From positions 1 to 64,000 of the forward strand of contig NCRC01000019.1 of assembly GCA_002894685.1 (NCBI GenBank): 64,000 nucleotides of DNA. The letters run 5' to 3'. Positions 18,553 through 27,037 of the stretch are shown piece by piece. The notes below the pieces were generated by a model. That model made no database searches and was not told where the DNA came from. It was given only the letters and a program-made list of their open reading frames with translations. Each line of letters starts with the position of its first letter. Positions within the stretch are counted from its first letter, which is position 1. The position numbers were made by a program, and so were the translations under genes. Source of the DNA: Salinivenus lutea. GTDB lineage: Bacteria > Bacteroidota > Rhodothermia > Rhodothermales > Salinibacteraceae.

Positions 18553-20052
18553 TTAGGGCGCGGCGGCCATGGCCGAGACGTCGAAGAACGCCGCCGTGGT
18601 TTCGAGCACTCCCCCCGCAAAGACGCCGAGAACGAGCAGGGCCAGCGCGCACACCACGAGCGTGCCCACCGCGCCCGAGGTGGCGCGGGGCAGCGCCGAG
18701 TCGGAGAACGTCGAGGCGGCCTCCACGTCCGCCGCCGACTGCATCCAGAAGACGTAGACGACCCGCAGGTAGTAGTAGGCACTCACCGCGCTCATCAGCA
18801 CCCCCACGATCGCCAGCCAGGTCATGCCGGCGTCGATTGCGGGGGCGAAGACGGCCCACTTGCCAATGAAGCCGCCAAAGGGCGGGAACCCGATCAGGCT
18901 AAACATGAAGACCGCCATCGCGACGCCGAGAACGGGGCGCCGGGTGCCGATCCCGGCCAGCGAGTCTAGCGTTTGCTCGCGCCCCTGCTTGCCGTCCCAC
19001 TCCAGCAGCGCCATGACCCCGAAGGCCCCGATGTTCATCACGGCGTAGACGAGCAGGTAGAAGAGCGCGCCCGAGTACCCCGCCGCGGTGCCGGCCGAGA
19101 GGCCGACGAGCACGTAGCCGGCATGCGCAATCGACGAGTAGGCGAGGAGGCGCTTGACGTTGGACTGCGCGAGGGCCATCACATTGCCCCCCACCATCGT
19201 CACCACCGCCACCACGGCCAGCACCAGCGACGCCGGCCCGCGGGGCACGGCGTGGTACAGGACCAGGATCAGGGCCGCAAACGCCGCCGCCTTGGAGGCC
19301 GTCGACATGAAGCCGGTGAGGGGCGTGGGGGCCCCCTGGTACACGTCCGGCGTCCACATGTGGAAGGGCACCGCGCTCACCTTGAAGAAGAAGCCCACCA
19401 GGAAGAGGCCGAGCCCGCCCCAGAACATGAGCTGCGCGCTGGTGGTGCCGAGGGTCGCCTCCGCCATTTCGGGAAGGACCATGGTGCCCGTCGCGCCATA
19501 CATCAGCGCAATGCCGTAGAGGAAGAACCCGGTGGAGAACGCCCCCAGCAGGAAGTACTTGAGCGCACTCTCCACGGCCCCCTCATCCTCGCGCACCAGG
19601 CCGGTCAGGATGTAGAGGCAGACCGACATCGTCTCCAGGCCCACGAAGATGCTGATCATGTCGTTGGCCGTGCCGAGGAGGAGCATGCCCACGGTGGCGT
19701 ACATGATGAGCGCATAGACCTCCCCGTACGCCCGCTTCAGGTCGTTCAGGTAGGGGGTCGACAGCAGAATCGTAGCGAGGGCCGACAGGAGGACGATGAG
19801 GTTGACGAACGCGGCGTAGCCGCCGGTCCGCACCGTGTCAAAGAAGGCCGTGCCCTGCGACGCCCCCAGTTGCGAGAGCTCCCACCCGGCCGCCACCGCG
19901 AGCCCCGCCGCCCCCATCCAGGGGATCGACGGGTGGTCGTTGCGAAACGCCTCAACCCCCAGCATCACCAGTCCCATAAAGGCCACCACCATCATCGAAA
20001 CGACGGCGGGCAAATCCCCAGCCATGGCGGCGTACGCGTCGGCGAGCTCCAT
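18553..20052 (-). CDS. nuoN: NADH-quinone oxidoreductase subunit N
   Basis: A 499-residue polytopic Mrp-antiporter-like subunit of respiratory complex I with about 14 transmembrane helices. It is one of the three proton-pumping subunits. KYFLLGAFSTGFFLYGIALM, FKVSAVPFHMWTPDVYQGAP and LLAYSSIAHAGYVLVGL carry the conserved membrane Lys, Pro and His residues. The ATG at 20052 was preferred to a TTG two codons upstream. It is the last gene of the nuoJKLM cluster and is separated from nuoM by phhB. Confidence 0.95.
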   Translation of the reverse strand: MELADAYAAMAGDLPAVVSMMVVAFMGLVMLGVEAFRNDHPSIPWMGAAGLAVAAGWELSQLGASQGTAFFDTVRTGGYAAFVNLIVLLSALATILLSTPYLNDLKRAYGEVYALIMYATVGMLLLGTANDMISIFVGLETMSVCLYILTGLVREDEGAVESALKYFLLGAFSTGFFLYGIALMYGATGTMVLPEMAEATLGTTSAQLMFWGGLGLFLVGFFFKVSAVPFHMWTPDVYQGAPTPLTGFMSTASKAAAFAALILVLYHAVPRGPASLVLAVVAVVTMVGGNVMALAQSNVKRLLAYSSIAHAGYVLVGLSAGTAAGYSGALFYLLVYAVMNIGAFGVMALLEWDGKQGREQTLDSLAGIGTRRPVLGVAMAVFMFSLIGFPPFGGFIGKWAVFAPAIDAGMTWLAIVGVLMSAVSAYYYLRVVYVFWMQSAADVEAASTFSDSALPRATSGAVGTLVVCALALLVLGVFAGGVLETTAAFFDVSAMAAAP

Positions 20053-20100
20053 AGTCAAAACGGTTGGTCCTTGTCAACGGCGCCTGCGGTCGAGATGCCC

Positions 20101-20397
20101 CTACGTCCACACGAACTCCTCGATTTTCGACGCCAGCTCCACGTCGATCTCCGTGACCTTCCCGCCCGCGTCATGCGTCGTGAGGGCGATGGACACGGTG
20201 TTGTAGACGTTTTCCAGCTCCGGGTGGTGGTTCATCTCCTCGGCGTAGAACGACAGGCGGACGATGAAGCTAATCGCCGCCCGGAAATCGGCAAACTCGT
20301 AGGTGGCCTTCAGCTTGTCGTCTTCGTAGGTCCACCCCTCCAGATCGTCGAGGGCCTCGTGGATCGCGGCGTCGGAAAGTGGGGTGCGGTCAGGCAT
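20101..20397 (-). CDS. phhB: pterin-4a-carbinolamine dehydratase
   Basis: A 98-residue dehydratase that recycles 4a-hydroxytetrahydropterin made by aromatic amino acid hydroxylases. AEEMNHHPELENVYNTVSIA contains the family's EMNHHP catalytic signature, and the length is normal. WTYEDDKLKATYEFADFRAA precedes it. It is embedded in the complex I operon, 41 bp after nuoM and 48 bp before nuoN on the same strand, and is presumably co-transcribed. No phenylalanine hydroxylase gene is in the window. Confidence 0.93.
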   Translation of the reverse strand: MPDRTPLSDAAIHEALDDLEGWTYEDDKLKATYEFADFRAAISFIVRLSFYAEEMNHHPELENVYNTVSIALTTHDAGGKVTEIDVELASKIEEFVWT

Positions 20398-20438
20398 AGG
20401 AAGTGGAATCGAGAGGTGTGGGAAAAGCGAAACGGAAG

Positions 20439-22070
20439 TTACGGCTGCGCGGAAAGGGCCTCGGCGTCGAGGCGAATCTCGCCCGCCCCCTCCGGCGGCG
20501 CCACGGGCACCCGCCCCGAGGCGCGGGGCGTCTCGGCCGCCTCCAGCGCGGCGGCCCGTTTCTCCTCAATGCGATCCAGCAGGAACTCGGTCGTCGGCTC
20601 CGTCTGGCGCAGGAAGGGCGCCGGGTAAAAGCCCATCACGAACATGAGTACGATGAGGGGCGCCATGAGCAGGAACTCTCGGCCGTTGACATCGGCCATC
20701 TGTGCATTCGCCTCCACCGTCAGTTCCCCGAAGAAGGTGCGATACACCATGTAGAGGAGGTACATCGCCGCCAGGATGACGCCACTGGTGGCGAACGCAA
20801 CGAGCAGGACGCTGTCGAGCACGGTGCTCTTGAACGAGCCGAGCAGGATCATGAACTCGCCCACGAAGCCGTTCAGGCCCGGCAGGCCGGCCGAGGCGAG
20901 CACGCTGATCACCATGAGCGTCGTGAGCACGGGGACGGACGAGGCGAGCCCGCCGTAATCGTCCATCAGGCGGGTGTGGCGCCGTTCGTACAGCATCCCC
21001 ACGAGCAGAAAGAGCGCCCCCGTCGAGAGGCCGTGGTTAATCATCTGAATGACGGCCCCCTGCATCGCCTCCGTGGTGAACGCAAACAGCCCAAGCACCA
21101 CGAACCCGAGGTGGCTCACCGACGAGTACGCGACCAGGCTCTTGGCATCCTCCTGCACGCGAGCGATGAGGGCCCCGTACACGATGCCAATGACGGCAAG
21201 GATGCCGATCACGAGCGCCGCGTTCTGGGCGGCATTCGGGAAAAAGGGCAGGCAGAAGCGGAGCAACCCGTAGGTGCCCATCTTCAGCAGCACGCCGGCC
21301 AGAATGACCGAGCCGCCGGTTGGGGCCTGCACATGAGCATCCGGCAGCCACGTGTGCAGCGGAAAGAGGGGCACCTTGATGGCAAAGGAGAACGCAAACA
21401 GCGCAAACAACCAGCCCTGCGTGGCCAGCGGCACGTTGTACTCCAGCAGCGTGTACCAGTCGGTCGTGAACACGCCGTTGTTGACCGCCGCGCCCGCCTC
21501 GTACCCCAGAAACAGGATGGCCACCAGCATCAGCAGCGAGCCGACCAGCGTGTAAATCACAAACTTGACGGCCGCGTAGATGCGGTCTTTTCCGCCCCAG
21601 ACCCCGATGATGAAGTACATCGGGATGAGCGTCAGCTCAAAGAAGATGTAGAAGAGGAAGAGGTCGAACGAGGTAAAGACGCCGGTGACGCCGGTCTGCA
21701 GCAGGAGCAGAAGGGCATAGTACCCCTTCTGCTTCTCCTCGATGTAGGTCCACGACGAGAGCACAACGATCGGGCCCAGGAGCGTGGTCAGCATCACCAG
21801 AAGCAGGCTGAGCCCATCAATCCCGACGAAGTACTTGATGTCGAACGCATCGGGGAACCAGGCACTGGACATGTCCACGAGCTGGGGCGCCTGCGCCGTG
21901 CTCACCGACGGGTCGTAGCCGATAAAGAGCCCGATCGACAAAAGGAACGTGAGCGTGGTGGTGCCCAGAGCCGCCCAGCGGATGGACGACCCATCCCGCA
22001 ACGCCAGCGTCAGGAGGGCACCGACGGCCGGGAGGAAAATGACCAGCGACGTGAGAAACGGAATGTCCAT
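20439..22070 (-). CDS. nuoM: NADH-quinone oxidoreductase subunit M
   Basis: A 543-residue antiporter-like proton-pumping subunit of complex I with about 14 helices. IDGLSLLLVMLTTLLGPIVV, FYIFFELTLIPMYFIIGVWG and FPLHTWLPDAHVQAPTGGSV are typical and contain the conserved Glu and the HTWLPDAH motif. KSLVAYSSVSHLGFVVLGLF is the second antiporter signature. The C-terminal 45 residues are a charged Ala/Glu-rich tail longer than usual. It follows nuoL by 51 bp. Confidence 0.96.
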   Translation of the reverse strand: MDIPFLTSLVIFLPAVGALLTLALRDGSSIRWAALGTTTLTFLLSIGLFIGYDPSVSTAQAPQLVDMSSAWFPDAFDIKYFVGIDGLSLLLVMLTTLLGPIVVLSSWTYIEEKQKGYYALLLLLQTGVTGVFTSFDLFLFYIFFELTLIPMYFIIGVWGGKDRIYAAVKFVIYTLVGSLLMLVAILFLGYEAGAAVNNGVFTTDWYTLLEYNVPLATQGWLFALFAFSFAIKVPLFPLHTWLPDAHVQAPTGGSVILAGVLLKMGTYGLLRFCLPFFPNAAQNAALVIGILAVIGIVYGALIARVQEDAKSLVAYSSVSHLGFVVLGLFAFTTEAMQGAVIQMINHGLSTGALFLLVGMLYERRHTRLMDDYGGLASSVPVLTTLMVISVLASAGLPGLNGFVGEFMILLGSFKSTVLDSVLLVAFATSGVILAAMYLLYMVYRTFFGELTVEANAQMADVNGREFLLMAPLIVLMFVMGFYPAPFLRQTEPTTEFLLDRIEEKRAAALEAAETPRASGRVPVAPPEGAGEIRLDAEALSAQP

Positions 22071-22121
22071 GTAATGCCAACAGCTACACCGAAAAAGAAT
22101 CCGTCGGATCGTCGGAGCGGG

Positions 22122-24122
22122 CTACACGCCGACGAGGAGAATACCCACCACGAGCACAACGCCCAACACGAGGGCGAGGGCATAATTCTGCACGATCCCG
22201 GTCTGCGTCCGCCGGAGCACCTGACTCGCCCCCTGGGACAGTCGGGCGATCCCATTCACCGCCCCGTCCACCACCCGCGTGTCGAAGGCCGCGAAGGCCT
22301 TGCGCCCAAGGCCGTCAATCACCGTCTCCACGACGACGTTCTCGTAGAAGTCGTCCCAGTGGTACGCGTCGCCCCAGTTCTGATACATCCCGCCGAACCG
22401 ATTGGCCAGAATGTCATCGTAGGCGAGCCCTTCGGTCCGGTAGACCGACCAGGCGTAGTACACCACGCCCAGCGCAATCACGGAGCTAAGGGCAATGAGG
22501 CCCCACTCCAGCGCCAGCGGCACGTGACTTTTGATAGAGGCCTCCGCCACCGGCCCCCCGTACTTGGCCCCCAGGTAGTGGTGAATCCAGTTCCAGTCGC
22601 CGCCCTGGATGACCGCCGGCAGCCCGATGAAGCCCCCCACCATCGAGAGGCCCCCGAGCGTCCACAGCGGCACCGTCATGCTCGACGGCGACTCGTGCGG
22701 CGTGTGGGTGTCCGGGTCGGGCCAGCGCGGGGTCCCTTCAAAGGTGAGCACGTAGGAGCGGACCATGTAGAAGGCCGTCAGCGCCGCGGTCAGCACGCCG
22801 ACAATCCACACGGCGTACGCGTACGTCTCTCCCCCCGCATAGCCGTACTCGAAGGCCTTAAACAAAATCTCGTCTTTCGAGAAGAAGCCTGCCGTGAGCG
22901 GGATGCCGGAGATGGCGAGCGTGGCGAGCAGGTAGGTCGTGCGCGTGGAAGGCATGTAGTCGCCGAGCCCGCCCATCGTCCGCATGTCCTGCGGGTCAAA
23001 GTCGCTGACGTCGTGGCCGTCGTGCTCCAGGCCGTGCTCCACCTCCTCCATGCCGTGAATCACACTGCCGGAGCCGAGGAAGAGGCACGCCTTGAAGAAC
23101 GCGTGCGTCACCACGTGGAAGATGGCCACGAAGAAGGCCCCCACGCCCGCCGCCATAAACATGTAGCCCAGTTGCGAGACGGTGGAGTAGGCCAGGACCC
23201 GCTTGATGTCGTTCTGCGCAATGGCAACCGTGGCCGCCATGAGCGCCGTGACCGCGCCCGTGACGCCGATGATGGCCATCACAACGGGCGCATTCAGCAC
23301 GAGGCCCGAGAGGCGCGCCAGCAGGTAGAGGCCGCTCGTCACCATCGTCGCCGCGTGGATGAGGGCCGAGACCGGCGTCGGGCCGGCCATGGCGTCCGGG
23401 AGCCACACGAACAGCGGAATCTGGGCGCTCTTGCCCGTCGCCCCAATAAAGAAGAGGAAGACAATCCAGTTGAGCGTCTCGGTCGGAAGCGACGGCCCCT
23501 CACTCAGCACCACGTCGAAGCTCAGCGAGCCCAACTCCTGGAAGACCAGAAACATGCCCAGCAGAAAGGCAAAGTCGCCAATGCGATTGACGATAAACGC
23601 CTTGTTGGCGGCTGTGCTGTTGCTCAGGTCCGTGTACCAGAAGCCAATCAGCAGGTAGGAGCAGAGGCCCACCCCCTCCCAGCCCAGAAACAGCACCGGC
23701 AGATTGTTCGCCAGCACCAGGTTCAGCATGGCGAAGATGAAGAGGTTGAGGTAGGCGAAGAACCGCCAGTAGCCCTCATCCCCGTGCATGTACCCGATCG
23801 AGTAGAGGTGGATGATCCCGCCCACGCCCGTCACCACCAGCGTCATGATGAGCGACAGCTCGTCGACCCGGTACGCAAAGCTCAGGTCCAGGTCGCCGGC
23901 GGCCATCCACGAGAAGAACTCCGCGACGAAGGGATCGCCCCCGAAGGTCACAAACAGATAGAGCGTGAGCGCGAAGGGGATCGCCACGACGGCCGTCCCG
24001 AGGGTGCCGATCACCGTCTCACGGGTCCGAAACTGCGGCTGGAACAGCGGCACGACCCCATTGAGGACGGCCCCGGCCAGCGGCAGGAGCAGGATGAGAC
24101 GCACGAGCACATCGGGATTCAT
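22122..24122 (-). CDS. nuoL: NADH-quinone oxidoreductase subunit L
   Basis: The largest complex I antiporter-like subunit, 666 residues with about 16 helices, including the long C-terminal helix HL that runs along the membrane arm. NLPVLFLGWEGVGLCSYLL, KSAQIPLFVWLPDAMAGPTP and VLAYSTVSQLGYMFMAAGVG are the conserved segments. ISGIPLTAGFFSKDEILFKA marks the helix 12 region. A His/Glu/Asp-rich insertion near 370 (HGMEEVEHGLEHDGHD) is usual in the family. It lies between nuoK and nuoM. Confidence 0.96.
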   Translation of the reverse strand: MNPDVLVRLILLLPLAGAVLNGVVPLFQPQFRTRETVIGTLGTAVVAIPFALTLYLFVTFGGDPFVAEFFSWMAAGDLDLSFAYRVDELSLIMTLVVTGVGGIIHLYSIGYMHGDEGYWRFFAYLNLFIFAMLNLVLANNLPVLFLGWEGVGLCSYLLIGFWYTDLSNSTAANKAFIVNRIGDFAFLLGMFLVFQELGSLSFDVVLSEGPSLPTETLNWIVFLFFIGATGKSAQIPLFVWLPDAMAGPTPVSALIHAATMVTSGLYLLARLSGLVLNAPVVMAIIGVTGAVTALMAATVAIAQNDIKRVLAYSTVSQLGYMFMAAGVGAFFVAIFHVVTHAFFKACLFLGSGSVIHGMEEVEHGLEHDGHDVSDFDPQDMRTMGGLGDYMPSTRTTYLLATLAISGIPLTAGFFSKDEILFKAFEYGYAGGETYAYAVWIVGVLTAALTAFYMVRSYVLTFEGTPRWPDPDTHTPHESPSSMTVPLWTLGGLSMVGGFIGLPAVIQGGDWNWIHHYLGAKYGGPVAEASIKSHVPLALEWGLIALSSVIALGVVYYAWSVYRTEGLAYDDILANRFGGMYQNWGDAYHWDDFYENVVVETVIDGLGRKAFAAFDTRVVDGAVNGIARLSQGASQVLRRTQTGIVQNYALALVLGVVLVVGILLVGV

Positions 24123-24176
24123 CGGCGCGACGAAAGTCCATTCACGAAAACGATGGAGACCTGCAGGCTTCGGGGG

Positions 24177-24482
24177 CTACCCCTTGAACAGGTCGATCTC
24201 AGTAATATCCACGGTCACCTTACTCCGGAAGATGGCAATCACGATGGCCAGCCCGACGGCCGCCTCGGCCGCCGCGACCGCAATCGCAAAGAAAACCAGC
24301 ATCTGCCCGCTGGCATCGCCCATCGACTGACTCAGCGCCACCAGCGTCAGGTTCACGGCGTTGAGCATCAGCTCGACCGACATCAACACCACGATGGCGT
24401 TGCGCCGGAAGAGCACGCCGAGCGTGCCGATCGTAAACAGCACGGCGCTCAGCGAGAGGTACCAGTTGAGGGCAACTTCCAT
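24177..24482 (-). CDS. nuoK: NADH-quinone oxidoreductase subunit K
   Basis: A 101-residue, three-helix subunit of the complex I membrane arm, homologous to Mrp[21 protein letters not shown] and [11 protein letters not shown] surround the conserved helix-2 Glu, and [20 protein letters not shown] contains the helix-3 Glu that carries protons. Length and motifs are normal. It follows nuoJ by 42 bp and precedes nuoL by 54 bp. Confidence 0.95.
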   Translation of the reverse strand: MEVALNWYLSLSAVLFTIGTLGVLFRRNAIVVLMSVELMLNAVNLTLVALSQSMGDASGQMLVFFAIAVAAAEAAVGLAIVIAIFRSKVTVDITEIDLFKG

Positions 24483-24524
24483 GGCGGACCGACAGGATGA
24501 TCGAGTGCAAACAAGCGTTCCTTC

Positions 24525-25034
24525 CTACTCGAACCGGCGCTGGGCCAGCATCACCGCCCCCACCGTCGCCGCAAGAAGAAGAATGGCCGCGACCTCCAGG
24601 TGCAGGGCGTAGCGGGTGTACAGCATGAGGCCGAGCGACTCGGCCGAGCCGGAGGTCGCCGCCTGTTCGGCCGAGACCGGCTCCACCCCCAGGTCAAACT
24701 CCAGCGCCACCATGTACAGCAGCTGGCTCAGAACGCCAATGCCCAGCACAAAGGCCGCGCCCCACGTCCAGTTAATGTCGCTCAGCTCCGGGAGGGCCGA
24801 TAAGTTCAGCAGCATGATCACGAATAAGAACAAGACCATGATTGCCCCGGCGTACACCAGGATCTGCACGACCCCGATGAAGGCTGCATTCAGGGTCAGG
24901 TAGAGCCCCGCGATGCAAAACATGGTGAGCACCAGCCAAAGGGCGCTGGAGACAGGGCTGCGCGCGACGAGCATGCCGATCGACGCTGCGACGGCGAGGG
25001 TCGCCAGCAGAAAGAACATGAAGGGGGCTGCCAT
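24525..25034 (-). CDS. nuoJ: NADH-quinone oxidoreductase subunit J
   Basis: A 169-residue five-helix membrane subunit of complex I. FIGVVQILVYAGAIMVLFLF contains the pi-bulge helix 3 typical of NuoJ. It is the first gene of the nuoJKLM-phhB-N run. Upstream on the same strand lies a phosphatase gene rather than nuoI, so the NuoA-I genes must be elsewhere on the chromosome. A Bacteroidota-like promoter can be seen about 120 bp upstream. Confidence 0.94.
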   Translation of the reverse strand: MAAPFMFFLLATLAVAASIGMLVARSPVSSALWLVLTMFCIAGLYLTLNAAFIGVVQILVYAGAIMVLFLFVIMLLNLSALPELSDINWTWGAAFVLGIGVLSQLLYMVALEFDLGVEPVSAEQAATSGSAESLGLMLYTRYALHLEVAAILLLAATVGAVMLAQRRFE

Positions 25035-25152
25035 GAGCCATGCGTCCTGGATGCATCCAACACGAAACCTCGTCCCGACGCCCGGAAGAGGTAGAAAATG
25101 TCCCTGCTCTTCGCCGCCGAGTCATCTCCGGGCGGCACGTGAAGCGTGAGCG

Positions 25153-25182
25153 CAAAGTAACGCGCCTTGCTCGTAGGGGCAA
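25153..25182 (-). promoter_or_regulatory. candidate promoter of the nuoJKLM-phhB-N operon
   Basis: On the minus strand TTACTTTG (25153-25160) matches seven of eight positions of the Bacteroidota -7 element TAnnTTTG, and a TTG lies 19 bp upstream at 25180-25182. This puts the start site about 110-115 bp ahead of nuoJ. It is a match by eye only. Confidence 0.35.
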
Positions 25183-25247
25183 GATACGCCGCGGTTAATC
25201 ACCGATGAACTCCCCATTGGCCGGGCCCGTCGCCCGCCGGGGCGGTG

Positions 25248-26927
25248 CTACGACGGGGTCGCATGTGTCATCGCAGGCTCCGGCTCTCCCCCTACGGACG
25301 CGTCCATCGCCTTCGGCTCCACCTGGATGTCCCGATCGAACACCGACGAAAACAGCGCCCCCTCCTCTTCCCCGGACCACACCTCCAGCTGGGGGTCGCC
25401 CTTCGTCGCCACCTGCAGATGCAGGGCGTCCCCGTCCAATCGAACGCGCAGGGCCGTGACGTTCTGGAAGTGGCTCCGGTCCAGTCCCTCGGCAATCCGG
25501 AGCAGGGCCGCCAGCTGGCGGACGCGCCGCTGCTGTGCGGCCGGGAGGGCGGCGAAGGGTGGGTCGTCCGCGCTCGGGGCGGCCCCGCGGTGGTAGCGCG
25601 CGACGAGCGACATCATCCGAATCTCTTCCCTCCGGAAGCCCTGCAGGTCGGCGTGCCGAATCAGGTAGCCAGAATGCTCGTGGTGCTGGTCGTGGCTCAG
25701 GAGATAGCCCACGTCGTGCAGAAGCGCCGCGTACTCCAGCAGCTCGGCGTCCGTGGCGGGGCCCTCGTACAACGGGCGGCAGACGTCGAACAGAAACGTA
25801 GCCGTGGCGGCCACGTGCTGGGCGTGGCGCTCCTCCCACTGAAACCGATAGGCAATCTCGTGCACGCTCCGCCGTCGGGGGTCCCGGAAGGGAGCGATCT
25901 GCTGAATACGGGTGTAGTTCGTCTCAATGAAGTGGACCACCATGCCCTCCCGGAGCGCGTTGGGCGAGACCTGGAACGACTCAACCGCCGGGAGCACATC
26001 GAACAGGGTGTTGAGGAGGACCGCCCCGGCCCCAATCTGGTCGACCCGCTTCGGGGCGATGGCCGGATGGGCCACCCGCTCGTCCGCAGTCGAGGCGAGC
26101 ACCCAGTCCAGGGCCGTCTGGACGGCACGCGTCGCCAGGGTGTGCTGAAACACCGTTTCGTGGTCGCCGCCCTGCTCCTCCAGGGCCACGCGGGCCAGGC
26201 TTTTCAGGGTGCCGGAGGACCCGACGACCGCCGACACGCCGTGCTCCCGACAAGCCGCCCCCACCGGCGCGAGGGCCTCTTCGATGTGGGCCCGGAGCGC
26301 GGCGTGATCGTCCGCCGAAAGCGGGTCGGACGACACAAACCGCTCCGTCATCCGGGCCGCCCCCAGCTTCAGGCTCGTCGCAAACACGTTGTCCCCCCGC
26401 GCCACGACGATGAACTCGACGGACCCGCCGCCGATGTCCACCAGCAGGGCGGGGTCCGGCAGGTCCACGGCGCGCTGCACGCCCTGCCGAATCAGGTCGG
26501 CCTCCTGCTCGCCACTGATCGGCCGGATGCGGAGCCCAATCTCCTCCCGCACGCGCTGGATGAATGCACCGCCGTTCGTGGCCTCCCGGATGGCACTCGT
26601 CGCAAAGGCCAAAAACTCGCGCGCATCCCACCCCCGCGCCAGCAGATGAATCCGCTTGAGCGCCCGAAGGCCCCGCTCCATGGCGTCCTCGGGCAGGGTC
26701 TGGGCCGACAGGCCGTGCTGGCCGAGCCGCACCATCTCCTTCATCCGATCCACGACCTGGAAGCTGCCGTTGGGGTGGGCATCCACGATGACCGCGTGGA
26801 AGGAGTTGGTTCCCAGGTCGATCACGCACACCCGGACCGGCGCGGCACTCTCTTGGGCTCGATAGGTCGTCTCGGGGACGCGAATGCAGGCGGCGCGCTC
26901 AGTGACGTCCGGGGGCGAATCGATCAT
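25248..26927 (-). CDS. ppx: Ppx/GppA exopolyphosphatase family protein with HD-like C-terminus
   Basis: A 559-residue cytosolic enzyme of the sugar kinase/Hsp70 superfamily that hydrolyses polyphosphate or pppGpp. CVIDLGTNSFHAVIVD near residue 33, FATSAIREATNGGAF near 113, LLVDIGGGSVEFIVVARG near 165 and VVGSSGTLKSLARVAL near 237 form the ATPase-like active site. The last about 200 residues are an HD-type helical domain with ALLHDVGYLLSHDQHHEHSG. The ATG at 26927 gives the best start. Whether it prefers polyphosphate or pppGpp cannot be told from sequence. Confidence 0.92.
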   Translation of the reverse strand: MIDSPPDVTERAACIRVPETTYRAQESAAPVRVCVIDLGTNSFHAVIVDAHPNGSFQVVDRMKEMVRLGQHGLSAQTLPEDAMERGLRALKRIHLLARGWDAREFLAFATSAIREATNGGAFIQRVREEIGLRIRPISGEQEADLIRQGVQRAVDLPDPALLVDIGGGSVEFIVVARGDNVFATSLKLGAARMTERFVSSDPLSADDHAALRAHIEEALAPVGAACREHGVSAVVGSSGTLKSLARVALEEQGGDHETVFQHTLATRAVQTALDWVLASTADERVAHPAIAPKRVDQIGAGAVLLNTLFDVLPAVESFQVSPNALREGMVVHFIETNYTRIQQIAPFRDPRRRSVHEIAYRFQWEERHAQHVAATATFLFDVCRPLYEGPATDAELLEYAALLHDVGYLLSHDQHHEHSGYLIRHADLQGFRREEIRMMSLVARYHRGAAPSADDPPFAALPAAQQRRVRQLAALLRIAEGLDRSHFQNVTALRVRLDGDALHLQVATKGDPQLEVWSGEEEGALFSSVFDRDIQVEPKAMDASVGGEPEPAMTHATPS

Positions 26928-27037
26928 GCAACACGGGACACAGAAAGAACAGGACGGAGGCCGGCCGGCAGGGAGCCTTCGCCGGTTAGACGTGATCAAA
27001 CCGTCGGCCGACGCAAATAGTTCGGATCGGGCCCGTG

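Noticed and set aside
20403-24500. A 1365-codon open frame on the plus strand opposite nuoK-nuoM
   Set aside because: It is antisense to conserved complex I genes. High third-position GC keeps the opposite frame open. The translation is Arg/His/Gln-rich with no motifs.
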